From the NCBI RefSeq assembly GCF_019049255.1, contig NZ_JAGMUJ010000073.1, forward strand, positions 1 to 39,270: a stretch of 39,270 nt of DNA, written 5' to 3'. Below are positions 31,879-39,270 of this stretch, in pieces (position 1 is the first letter of the stretch; each line of letters starts with the position of its first letter). The notes under the pieces were generated by a model that was not told where the DNA came from, ran no database searches, and worked only from the letters and a program-made list of their open reading frames with translations. This stretch comes from Streptomyces sp. AC558_RSS880. GTDB taxonomy: Bacteria > Actinomycetota > Actinomycetes > Streptomycetales > Streptomycetaceae. Made by a program: the position numbers and the translations under genes.

Positions 31879-32871
31879 ATGACGACGTACGGATCCTTCC
31901 CCGGCACGCGGCCGCGGCGTCTGCGTACCACCTCCGCCATGCGGCGCATGGTCGCCGAGACCCGGCTGCACCCCGCCGACTTCATCCTTCCGGCCTTCGT
32001 GCGCGAGGGCGTGAGCGAACCGGTGCCGATCGCGGCGATGCCGGGCGTGGTGCAGCACACGCGGGACAGCCTGAAGAAGGCGGCGGCGGAGGCCGTGGCG
32101 GCCGGGGTCTCCGGGATCATGCTGTTCGGCGTGCCGGAGGAGTCGAAGAAGGACGCCGTGGGGACGCCGGGCACCGACCCGGACGGGATCCTCCAGGTGG
32201 CCCTCCGGGACGTGCGGGCCGAGGTCGGGGACGACCTGCTCGTCATGTCCGACCTGTGCCTCGACGAGACCACCGATCACGGGCACTGCGGGGTCCTCGA
32301 CGAGCAGGGGCGCGTCGACAACGACGCCACGCTCGAGCGGTACGCCGAGATGGCCCAGGTGCAGGCCGACGCGGGCGCCCACGTCGTCGGGCCGAGCGGG
32401 ATGATGGACGGGCAGATCGGGGTCGTCCGCGACGCGCTCGACCAGATCGGGCGGGAGGACGTCGCGATCCTCGCCTACACCGCCAAGTACGCCTCCGCCT
32501 TCTACGGGCCGTTCCGGGAGGCCGTCGCCTCCTCGCTCCAGGGCGACCGCAAGACGTACCAGCAGGACCCGGCGAACCTCCGCGAGTCGATGCGCGAGCT
32601 GGCGCTCGACCTGGAGGAGGGCGCCGACATGGTGATGGTGAAGCCGGCGGGTCCGTATCTGGACATCCTGGCGCGGGTCGCCGACTCGGTGGACGTGCCG
32701 GTGGCGGCGTACCAGATCTCCGGTGAGTACTCGATGATCGAGGCCGCCGCCGAGAAGGGCTGGATCGACCGGGAGCGGGCGATCCTGGAGACGCTGACCG
32801 GCATCAAGCGGGCCGGTGCGCGGAACATCCTCACCTACTGGGCCGTCGAGGCGGCCCGCGCCCTGCGCTGA
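31879..32871 (+). CDS. hemB: Delta-aminolevulinic acid dehydratase (porphobilinogen synthase)
   Basis: A 330-residue enzyme that condenses two 5-aminolevulinates into porphobilinogen, the step between HemA (with HemL) and HemC. The catalytic lysines lie in AYTAKYASAFYGP and MVMVKPAGPYLD. The metal-binding site has Cys127, Asp129 and Cys137 (CLDETTDHGHC), so the middle zinc-ligand cysteine is replaced by Asp. The ATG at 31879 begins MTTYGSFPGTRPRRLR. The gene stands alone, about 15 kb from hemD. It ends at a 20-bp-stem terminator. The long separation is unusual for Streptomyces as I recall. Confidence 0.95.
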   Translation: MTTYGSFPGTRPRRLRTTSAMRRMVAETRLHPADFILPAFVREGVSEPVPIAAMPGVVQHTRDSLKKAAAEAVAAGVSGIMLFGVPEESKKDAVGTPGTDPDGILQVALRDVRAEVGDDLLVMSDLCLDETTDHGHCGVLDEQGRVDNDATLERYAEMAQVQADAGAHVVGPSGMMDGQIGVVRDALDQIGREDVAILAYTAKYASAFYGPFREAVASSLQGDRKTYQQDPANLRESMRELALDLEEGADMVMVKPAGPYLDILARVADSVDVPVAAYQISGEYSMIEAAAEKGWIDRERAILETLTGIKRAGARNILTYWAVEAARALR

Positions 32872-32883
32872 TCCCCTAGGGCC

Positions 32884-32927
32884 GTAGGGCTTCGGGCCGT
32901 CCCGGCCGGGACGGCCCGAAGCCCTAC
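32884..32927 (+). terminator. Strong terminator after hemB
   Basis: A perfect 20-bp inverted repeat (32884-32903 with 32908-32927) with a GGCC loop starts 12 bases after the hemB stop. It probably terminates the convergent minus-strand gene as well. Confidence 0.92.
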
Positions 32928-32943
32928 CGCGGGACCGGACCCC

Positions 32944-33039
32944 TCACGAGGCCAGGAGGGCCTCCAGCGCCTCGTCCGCCGACGCGTTCTCGATGCCGCG
33001 GAAGGCGGAGATCCCGGTTCCGGAGAGTGCGGTGGTCAT
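32944..33039 (-). CDS. 31-residue ORF coupled to the oxidoreductase fragment
   Basis: An ATG at 33039 overlaps the stop of the oxidoreductase fragment as ATGA and opens a 31-codon frame, beginning MTTALSGTGISAFRGIEN and ending in ALEALLAS. The coupling suggests translation, but the sequence matches no family I recognise. It could be a remnant of an internally deleted gene. Confidence 0.4.
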   Translation of the reverse strand: MTTALSGTGISAFRGIENASADEALEALLAS

Positions 33040-33450
33040 CGGGGCTCACCGAGCCTGACCAGCATCTTGCCCGTGTTGGCGCCGCGCAGCACGCCCAGGA
33101 GCGCGTCGGGTGCCCGCTCGATGCTCTCGACGACGGTCGTCTCGGTGCGCAGGGTGCCGTCGGCGAGCCAGGGCGCTGCATTGGCGATCCACTCGGGGAA
33201 CAGGTCCAGGTGGCTGCTGACCACCATCCCGCGGAGCGTGACCTCCTTGGCGGCCGCGTCGAAGAGGTTGCGGGGGCCGGGAACCGGTTCCGTGGCGTTG
33301 TACGTGCTGATCGCGCCGACCATCGCGATCCTGCCGTCCGCGCGCATCGCGCCGATGGCCGCCTCGAGGTGGTCGCCGGCCACCGAGTCCAGGTAGACGT
33401 CGATGCCGTCGGGGGCGGCCCGGTCGAGCTGTTCGGCGAGACGGCCCTGG
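33036..33450 (-). pseudogene. NADP-dependent oxidoreductase (MDR/CurA-like), C-terminal fragment
   Basis: About 140 residues, starting near GRLAEQLDRAAPDGIDVYLDSV and ending NTGKMLVRLGEPR. The blocks AIGAMRADGRIAMVGAIST, FDAAAKEVTLRGMVVSSHLD and FPEWI are typical of zinc-independent medium-chain dehydrogenases of the CurA/YfmJ type. The N-terminal catalytic fold and most of the cofactor loop are missing. Similarity stops at about 33455, where the divergent regulator fragment begins. The gene has lost its 5' part and cannot encode an active enzyme. Confidence 0.75.
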
Positions 33451-33463
33451 CGGCACCGGCGGT

Positions 33464-34981
33464 CTGGAGGGCCCCCGTTACCGGCTGCTCGAGTCGGTGG
33501 CCGCTTACGGAATGGAACGGCTCGACGAGGCCGGCGAGGCAAAGGACACCCTGCGCCGGCACGTCCTCCATCACGTCGATTTCGCCGAGCGGGCCGCGCC
33601 CCTGCTGCACGGGCGCGACCAACGCCACTGGCTGCACCGCCTGGACGCCGAGACGCTGAACCTGCGCGCGGCCCTCGACCGCGCCGTGACGGCCGGGGAC
33701 GGCGGGCTCGGACTGCGGCTGGTCAACGCGCTCACCTGGTACTGGTATCTGCGCGGACGTTTCGGTGAGGCGGTCAGGTCGCTGCGGCACGCGATGGAGG
33801 GCGCGGACCTGGAGGACACCCCCGTGCCGGGCCCTACGGCGGGCTCCGCGGTGGACCCCGCGGTGGGCCCCGCGGCGGTCCGCACCGATTCCGCCCTCGC
33901 CGCCGCCCTCGCCTCCGCCCGCGCCAGACGGGCCGCGTTCGCCCTCTACACCGGGGACGACCCGGCCGCGGACGGGTCCTTCGAGGGCGCCGACACCTGG
34001 GGCAGGTGGCTGCTCGCCCACGCGCGCTGCGGCTTCGGCGACCCGGCGGGGGGCGACGGTTCCTTCGACGGGCTGACCGCCGAGTTCCGGAAGGCCGGCG
34101 ACCGCTGGGGCGAGGCCGCCGCGCTCAGCACGCTCGCCACCCAGGCGCTCTACGAGGGTGACCTCGCGGCGGTCCGGCGTCACGCCGGGGCGAGCGCCGC
34201 GCTCTTCGCCGAAGTCGGCGACCGGTGGGGTCAGCTGCAGGCGTCGGAGCAACTGGGCGTCGTCGCCGAGGTCACCGGCGACTACCCGGCCGCGGCCCGG
34301 CTCCACCAGGACGGCGTACGCAGCGCCGAGGAACTCCAGTTGTGGTCGCACGTCTCGTTCCGGCTGGCCAGGCTCGGCCGTATCGCGCTGCTGACCGGCG
34401 ACGACGTACGGGCCACGGAGCTGCACGAGCGGGCCAGGCGGCTCGCCGTGGAGCAGTCGCACCGGACCGCGGAGCAGTTCGCCGAGAACGGGCTGGCCCT
34501 CGGCGCCCGCCGCCGGGGCGATCTCGACGCCGCCGAGGCGCTGTTGCGGCCCTGGCTCGACTGGAACCGGCGCTTCGGTGTGGACGCGGGCGCCGCGCTG
34601 GTCCTCGCGCAGCTCGGTTATGTCGCCGAGCAGCGCGGTGACGCGCGGCGTGCGGGGGAACTGCACCGGGACGGGTTCGCCGCGGCGCGTCGCAGCGGGG
34701 ACCCGCGGGCGGTGGCGCTCGCCCTGGAGGGGCTGGCCGGTGCGCGGGCGGCGGCCGGTCGGCCCGAGGAGGCAGCGTCCCTGCTCGGTACCGCGGCCGC
34801 CGTCCGGGACGCCGTCGGCGCGCCCCTGCCCCCGGCCGAACGCGCCGACGTGGACCGTGCGGCGGAGCGTGCCCGTGAGGCCCTGGGCGGGCCCGGTTTC
34901 ACGGCGGCGTTCGCACGGGGCCGGACCCTCACCGCCGAGGACCAGATACGGCTGCTCGACGCGGCCGTGTCGCACGAGTGA
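33464..34981 (+). pseudogene. AfsR/LuxR-type ATPase regulator, C-terminal fragment with TPR repeats
   Basis: The frame begins LEGPRYRLLESVAAYGMERL, a segment normally following the NB-ARC or AAA ATPase domain of large streptomycete regulators. It continues through about 480 residues of helical TPR-like repeats (FAEVGDRWGQLQASEQLGVV, HERARRLAVEQSHRTAEQFA, LGYVAEQRGDARRAGEL and others) to a normal stop. The N-terminal DNA-binding and ATPase domains are absent. The nearest start is a GTG at 33497, inside a conserved stretch. It is most likely a remnant of the same deletion that cut the oxidoreductase, though a truncated TPR protein might still be made. Confidence 0.75.
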
Positions 34982-34985
34982 GGCC

Positions 34986-35024
34986 GCACCCCGCGCCGGC
35001 CGCTCCGGGCCGTGGGCGGGGTGC
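34986..35024. terminator. Bidirectional hairpin
   Basis: A 9-bp perfect inverted repeat (34986-34994 with 35016-35024) encloses a GC-rich, possibly structured loop. It separates the convergent regulator fragment and DUF4232 lipoprotein gene. Confidence 0.5.
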
Positions 35025-35030
35025 CGCGCT

Positions 35031-35756
35031 CTAGTACAGGGCGGTGTCCATGGTGGACTGCCAGTAGGTGACCTTCAGGGCGTCGTCGACGTGGACGCCG
35101 CCGGAGGGCAGGCTCACGGTGGCGATCGAGCCGTCGTCGAACGGAACGGTGAGGGTGTTCACCGTGTGCCCGTTCCCGGCGCTGCCGTCGGCGGCCGACA
35201 GCAGCACGCCCGCGTAACCGGACTTGTCGGGCTCCAGGGTCGTCACCGCCTGCGGCTTGGTCTCCTCGAAGACCGGCGGCACGGACTGGGCCTCGCCGAA
35301 CCTCGCCTGCGGGTAGGCGGGCAGGTAGCACGTCTTCGAGCCGGTGTTGGTGGCCGTCAGCAGCAGGTGGTTGACCGGGCGGTCCACCTCGGTGGCGGTG
35401 ATCTTCACGGAGGACGCGGAGCACTTGCCGGGGATGCCCTTGTCCTGCGTGTCGGAGCCGGAGCTGCTCCCGGACCCGTTTCCGGACCCGCCTGCCGTGC
35501 CGGTGTCCTTTCCGGTGCCCGAGGAGCCGGACGAACCGCCCTTGTCGCCCTGGGCGTCCGTGCCGTTCGAGCCGTTGTTTCCGGACGTGCCGGCGGAGCC
35601 TGCGGTGGACGGCTTCGCCTCGGCGGTGGCCGTGGTGGAGGAGGACGGGCTGTCGGCGCCCGTGTCCGATCCGCCCTCGCAGGCCGTCAGTGCCAGTGCC
35701 GCGAGGGCGACGGTGGACGCGGCGAACAGGCGGGTGCGGACGGTGCGTACGGACAT
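35031..35756 (-). CDS. DUF4232 domain lipoprotein (paralogue 2)
   Basis: A 241-residue exported protein. A signal peptide ends in the lipobox LTAC (FAASTVALAALALTAC), so it should be a membrane-anchored lipoprotein. A long Ser/Gly/Thr-rich linker extends to about residue 110. The DUF4232 domain starts near KCSASSVKITATEVDRPVNH, with TGSKTCYLPAY later. The function of the domain is unknown. It is divergent from the membrane-anchored XRE protein gene, whose extracellular part may work with it. It differs from the paralogue at 20612-21250 in linker and domain but has the same design. Confidence 0.9.
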   Translation of the reverse strand: MSVRTVRTRLFAASTVALAALALTACEGGSDTGADSPSSSTTATAEAKPSTAGSAGTSGNNGSNGTDAQGDKGGSSGSSGTGKDTGTAGGSGNGSGSSSGSDTQDKGIPGKCSASSVKITATEVDRPVNHLLLTATNTGSKTCYLPAYPQARFGEAQSVPPVFEETKPQAVTTLEPDKSGYAGVLLSAADGSAGNGHTVNTLTVPFDDGSIATVSLPSGGVHVDDALKVTYWQSTMDTALY

Positions 35757-35965
35757 GGTGAAGCCCCTTCGGATGTGGCTGGAGTGTGCGGGCCGCTCAA
35801 CTGGACTTCAGGAACGGCTGCTTGGATGACCACAGCGTGTGGCACGTTCCGTCCCGGTCGCCAGCGACGTCGGGGCATGCGGGACAATGGAATGAGAAAA
35901 ACGACTCTGAGCTGGGGAAACGGTGTCCCGCTGGGACGCGGTACGGGGATGCGGGAGTGGGAGAA

Positions 35966-37435
35966 ATGGTGGCCGGGGACGATTTCGCGGGGCTGCTGAA
36001 GGAGCTGAAGGAGCGTTCCGGCCTCAGTTACGGGACGCTGGGCAAGCGGTTGCACATGAGTGCGTCGACACTCCACCGCTACGTCAGCGGTGAGGTCGTA
36101 CCGGTGGAGTTCGCCCCGGTGGAACGGATGGCCCGGTTGTGCCGGGCGACCCCCGAGGAACTGCTGGAGCTCCACCGCCGCTGGATCCGCGCGGACGCCA
36201 TGCGGGGCGTGAAGGAGGACAGCGGCGCGAAGGGAGAGGCCAAGTCTTCGGAGGAGAAGGCCAAGTCCTCGGAGGAGAAGGCCGAGTCCTCCGAGAGGGA
36301 GGTCAAAACCGCTGCGGGAGGAACCGAGCCCGCCGAGGGGGATGCCGAGTCCGCTGCGGAGGGAGCCGAGCCCGCCGAGGGGGGTGCCGAGCCAGCTGCG
36401 GGAGGAGCCGAGTCCGGCCGCGCCGGGAGCGAGCCCCCCGCCGGTGCGTCCCCGGGTGACGAGGAGGAGGCCGTCACCGTGGTCGGTGACGCGGCCCGTG
36501 GTGGCACACCGGTGGGTGGCCGCAGGTTCTCGCGGCGGACCGCGCTGTACGCCGGTACGGCCGTCGCCCTCGTCACCGCCGTGGCGCTCGGAGCGACGCT
36601 GCTCCCGGACGGGGAGGCCGGACGGGGCGGCTCCTCCGACGTCGCCGGAGCCACCGTCTCCCCCTCGGAGTCCCCCTCGCCGTCGCGGACCGCGCGGTCG
36701 GCCTCCCCGAGCGGAAGCGCGTCGGCCACGCCGTCCGCCTCCGCGTCCGAGAAGGACGAGCCGACGGCGAGCCCCTCGGCCTCCCGGGGCGGGAACGCCG
36801 GCGGTTCCACCGGCCGGGACACCGGGGGAGAGGAGGGCGTTCCGGTCGCGGTCCAGACCACGCCGTACTACTGGGACTCCCCCTGCGAGCAAAGTTTCCT
36901 CGTCGACCGGAGCCCGCAGAACATGCCGCCGCCGCCGTCCGCCCAGCGGGACACGGTCGGCTGGGCCACCCCGCTCGGTGCCGTCTCCGCCGACCGGCAG
37001 ATGGTCGCGCTCACCGTGCAGGGCACGAGCGAGGAGACCGTCGTCCTGCAAGGGTTGCACCTGCGCGTGGCGGGCAGTGGGGCGCCGCTCACCTGGAACA
37101 AGTACGCGGTGGGCGTCGGCTGCGGTGGCGAGGTGGGCATCAAGTCGTTCGACGTGTCCCTCGATCTGGGCAGCGCCCTGGTCACCCCGATCAACGGGCA
37201 GCGGAACTTCCCCTACAGCGTGAGCAAGTCCGACCCCGAGGTCTTCTACGTCAACGCGCACACCGCCGGGCGCGACGTCCGCTGGTACCTGGAGCTCGAC
37301 TGGTCCAGCGGATCGCGGCGGGGCACGATCCGCGTCGACGACCACGGCAAGCCGTTCCGCACCAGCGCCTCGAAGACCGAGTACTACGGGTACATGCTGG
37401 GCGGCAACAGCTGGGAGTACTTCGAGGGCACCTGA
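35966..37435 (+). CDS. Membrane-anchored XRE-family protein
   Basis: A 489-residue protein with a cytoplasmic N-terminal helix-turn-helix (LLKELKERSGLSYGTLGKRL, then HMSASTLHRYVSGE, about residues 6-60). A highly repetitive acidic linker follows (KSSEEKAKSSEEKAESSE, then Glu/Pro/Ala repeats). A single TM segment (LYAGTAVALVTAVALGATLL) comes after RRFSRRTA. The rest is an extracytoplasmic domain with Cys in DSPCEQSFL and GVGCGGEVG. It could transmit an external signal to DNA. The ATG at 35966 has GGGAG upstream. It is divergent from the DUF4232 lipoprotein gene. Confidence 0.85.
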   Translation: MVAGDDFAGLLKELKERSGLSYGTLGKRLHMSASTLHRYVSGEVVPVEFAPVERMARLCRATPEELLELHRRWIRADAMRGVKEDSGAKGEAKSSEEKAKSSEEKAESSEREVKTAAGGTEPAEGDAESAAEGAEPAEGGAEPAAGGAESGRAGSEPPAGASPGDEEEAVTVVGDAARGGTPVGGRRFSRRTALYAGTAVALVTAVALGATLLPDGEAGRGGSSDVAGATVSPSESPSPSRTARSASPSGSASATPSASASEKDEPTASPSASRGGNAGGSTGRDTGGEEGVPVAVQTTPYYWDSPCEQSFLVDRSPQNMPPPPSAQRDTVGWATPLGAVSADRQMVALTVQGTSEETVVLQGLHLRVAGSGAPLTWNKYAVGVGCGGEVGIKSFDVSLDLGSALVTPINGQRNFPYSVSKSDPEVFYVNAHTAGRDVRWYLELDWSSGSRRGTIRVDDHGKPFRTSASKTEYYGYMLGGNSWEYFEGT

Positions 37436-37563
37436 TCCGGTGGACGACGCACTCGGGCGGCGGTCCAACCGCCGCCCGACGTAAGGTGATCGCGTTCGGC
37501 ACCGCTCCCGGCAGGAGCGCGTGCGCACTGTTCCGTCCAGCACGAACCGTGAGGGAGAAGCCC

Positions 37564-38466
37564 GTGTCCGGTGACGCGCTCAGTCAGGATCCCGCCGAGT
37601 TCCAACGGCGGATCGACAGCAGCAAGGCGCATCCGGCCCGGGTCTACGACGTGTTCCTTGGGGGCAAGGACCACTACCCCGCGGACCTGTCGGCGGCGGC
37701 CGCGGGACTGACGGCGAATCCGCGCGGGTACCTCGACGTGCGGCACAACCGGGACTTCCTGCGGCGCGCGGTGAACGCGCTGGTGACGGACGACGGCATC
37801 CGCCAGTTCCTCGACATCGGCACCGGCCTGCCCACCGCGGAGAACGTGCACCAGATCGCCCAGCGCGTCGCCCCCGAGTCGCGCGTCGTGTACGTCGACA
37901 ACGACCCGGTGGTGCTGGCGCACGCGCGCGCCCTGCTCACCAGTGGGCCCGAGGGACGTACGGACTACATCGACGCGGACCTGAAGGACCCGGCCGCCAT
38001 TCTCGAACGGGCGGCGAAGACACTGGACTTCGACCGGCCGATCGCGCTGTGCCTGGTCGCCGTCCTGCACTTCGTCGAGGACGAGGAGGCGTACCCGATC
38101 GTGCGCGAACTCGTCGGCGCCCTGCCCTCCGGCAGCCGCGTGGTGCTCAGCCACCTCACCGAGGACCTCAACGCCGAGAACATAAGGGCGGTGCAACGGA
38201 CCTACACCGAACGGGGGTTCACGTTCGTGCTGCGCACGCGGGCGGAGGTGGAGCGGTTCCTCACCGAGAACGCCCTGGACGTCGTGGACCCGGGCGTGGT
38301 CCCCGTGCACCACTGGCGTCCCGACCACGCCGCGCCCGTCCCCGAGCGGCCGGAGGCCTCCTACCTGGAGGGTCTCGACCCCATCGAGCGGGTCCGTTAC
38401 GCGGACATCAACGACGTGACGGACGCGGACATCAACGTGTACGGGGCGGTCGGCAGGAAGGCCTGA
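37564..38466 (+). CDS. SAM-dependent methyltransferase, DUF574 family
   Basis: A 300-residue protein of the Streptomyces-abundant DUF574 methyltransferase family. Signature blocks are HPARVYDVFLGGKDHYPAD near the N-terminus, FLDIGTGLPTAENVHQIAQ as motif I, VVYVDNDPVVLAHARALL as motif II and ADLKDPAAIL. The C-terminus has YADINDVTDADINVYGAVGRKA-like sequence. The substrate is unknown. The GTG at 37564 has GAGGGAGAA a few bases upstream; the frame extends upstream without similarity. It follows the XRE protein gene after about 130 bases. Confidence 0.92.
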   Translation: MSGDALSQDPAEFQRRIDSSKAHPARVYDVFLGGKDHYPADLSAAAAGLTANPRGYLDVRHNRDFLRRAVNALVTDDGIRQFLDIGTGLPTAENVHQIAQRVAPESRVVYVDNDPVVLAHARALLTSGPEGRTDYIDADLKDPAAILERAAKTLDFDRPIALCLVAVLHFVEDEEAYPIVRELVGALPSGSRVVLSHLTEDLNAENIRAVQRTYTERGFTFVLRTRAEVERFLTENALDVVDPGVVPVHHWRPDHAAPVPERPEASYLEGLDPIERVRYADINDVTDADINVYGAVGRKA

Positions 38467-38567
38467 GGCCGGCCGGGCCGTCCGGATCGCGGAAAGCCGC
38501 GTGTAGAGGGCACGTGGTTTTCTAGGCTGCGGGCACGCGTCGTCACCGCAGCCGAAGGAGCCGTGCC

Positions 38568-39270
38568 ATGACCGTCACCGAGCCCGTCCTCGCTCCCACG
38601 CCCCAGCTCGCCGCACGGGCCCGCACGGTCGGCGGCTCGCCCGTACGGGACATCCTGGCCGTCACCGCCCGCCCCGAGGTGATCAACTTCGCGGGCGGGC
38701 TCCCGGCGCCCGAGCTGTTCGACACCGACGGCATCGCGGCGGCGTACCAGGCGGTGCTCGCCGAGACCCCCGCGCGGGCCCTGCAGTACTCCACGACGGA
38801 GGGCGAGCCCGCGCTCCGGGCGGCGCTCGCCGCCCGCACGGCCGCCCGCTCCCTGCCCACCACCCCCGACGACCTGCTCGTCACCACCGGATCCCAGCAG
38901 GCGCTCTCCCTCCTCGCCACCGCGCTGCTCGAACCCGGCGACACGGTCCTGGTCGAGAACCCCTGCTACCTGGCGGCACTTCAGGCCTTCTCCCTGGCCG
39001 GGGCGCGCGTGGTGGCCGTCCCCGGCGACGAGCACGGCCTCGACCCGGACGCGCTGGACGCGACGGTGGCGCGCGAACGCCCCAAACTCCTCTACACCGT
39101 GCCCACCTTCCAGAACCCGACCGGCCGCACCCTGCCCGCCGCCCGCCGCGCCGCCGTCGCCGAGGTCGCCGCCCGGCGCGGACTGTGGATCGTCGAGGAC
39201 GACCCGTACGGCGAACTGCGCTACGAGGGCGAACGCGTGCCGTGGATCGCCGCCCACCCCGGCGCCGGGG
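38568..39270 (+). CDS. PLP-dependent aminotransferase (partial)
   Basis: The first 234 residues of a fold-type I aminotransferase, running off the window end. An ATG at 38568 has GAAGGAG about 8 bases upstream. INFAGGLPAPELFDTDGI, QYSTTEGEPALRAALAARTA, TTGSQQALSLLATALLEPGD, YTVPTFQNPTGRTLP and IVEDDPYGELRYEGE fit the 2-aminoadipate/LysN and MocR-like aminotransferase group. The PLP lysine lies beyond the window. The substrate is probably an amino acid such as branched-chain or aromatic; it cannot be told here. It is separated from the methyltransferase gene by about 100 bases. Confidence 0.93.
   Translation, partial: MTVTEPVLAPTPQLAARARTVGGSPVRDILAVTARPEVINFAGGLPAPELFDTDGIAAAYQAVLAETPARALQYSTTEGEPALRAALAARTAARSLPTTPDDLLVTTGSQQALSLLATALLEPGDTVLVENPCYLAALQAFSLAGARVVAVPGDEHGLDPDALDATVARERPKLLYTVPTFQNPTGRTLPAARRAAVAEVAARRGLWIVEDDPYGELRYEGERVPWIAAHPGAG

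Noticed and set aside
1..39270. tRNA genes, integrases, transposases and attachment sites
   Set aside because: None was recognised by eye, although the rearrangements at 17-34 kb made them worth seeking; a dedicated scan could still find one.

Overview
The window is a high-GC actinomycete chromosome segment, almost certainly Streptomyces. It opens with the 3' end of a 5S rRNA. It carries the sporulation sigma factor gene bldN with its anti-sigma gene rsbN, a rex-hemACD operon under a Rex operator, a DUF397/XRE/ATPase regulatory trio, DUF4232 lipoproteins and a DUF574 methyltransferase, all typical of the genus.

Layout. 1-4.1 kb: 5S rRNA end, HAD phosphatase, MFS transporter, AcuC-type deacetylase, and a phosphatase-like protein. 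4.2-7.1 kb: a small excisionase-type DNA-binding protein, ribosomal protein bS22, an NAD-dependent epimerase and an acyltransferase. 7.1-11.0 kb (minus strand): rsbN, bldN, a repeat-bearing intergenic region and a HAD-IB hydrolase. 11.1-16.8 kb (plus strand): glutaredoxin-like protein, Rex operator, rex, hemA, hemC and a cobA/hemD fusion. The four operon genes are joined by 4-nt overlaps and end at a strong terminator.

16.9-31.8 kb looks like an accessory island between hemD and hemB; as I recall, these are neighbours in S. coelicolor. It holds truncated regulators, a methyltransferase, the XRE/DUF397/ATPase trio, a SUKH-like and a zinc-ribbon fragment meeting at a deletion scar, a DUF4232 lipoprotein, a penicillin-binding protein with two small exported partners, an MFS gene behind an attenuator-like hairpin, a 2-hydroxyacid dehydrogenase and an Rhs/YD-repeat locus. 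The Rhs locus is the most interesting part. A 1125-residue secreted Rhs protein ends in a short hydrophobic tip. It is followed by two overlapping genes for tiny membrane proteins, then a decayed second copy of the Rhs core end, then a third tiny membrane protein gene of the same design. This fits a polymorphic-toxin locus with membrane-acting tips, membrane immunity proteins and a displaced older cassette.

31.4-39.3 kb: a two-TM protein, hemB with a long terminator, a second deletion scar joining an oxidoreductase 3' end to the C-terminal half of an AfsR/LuxR-type regulator, a second DUF4232 lipoprotein, a membrane-anchored XRE protein, a DUF574 methyltransferase and the start of a PLP aminotransferase that runs off the window.

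Together, the core genes cover tetrapyrrole synthesis under redox control (Rex) and aerial-hypha sigma-factor control (BldN/RsbN). The accessory genes point to cell-envelope and inter-strain competition functions. Family names come from reading the translations; no database search was made.
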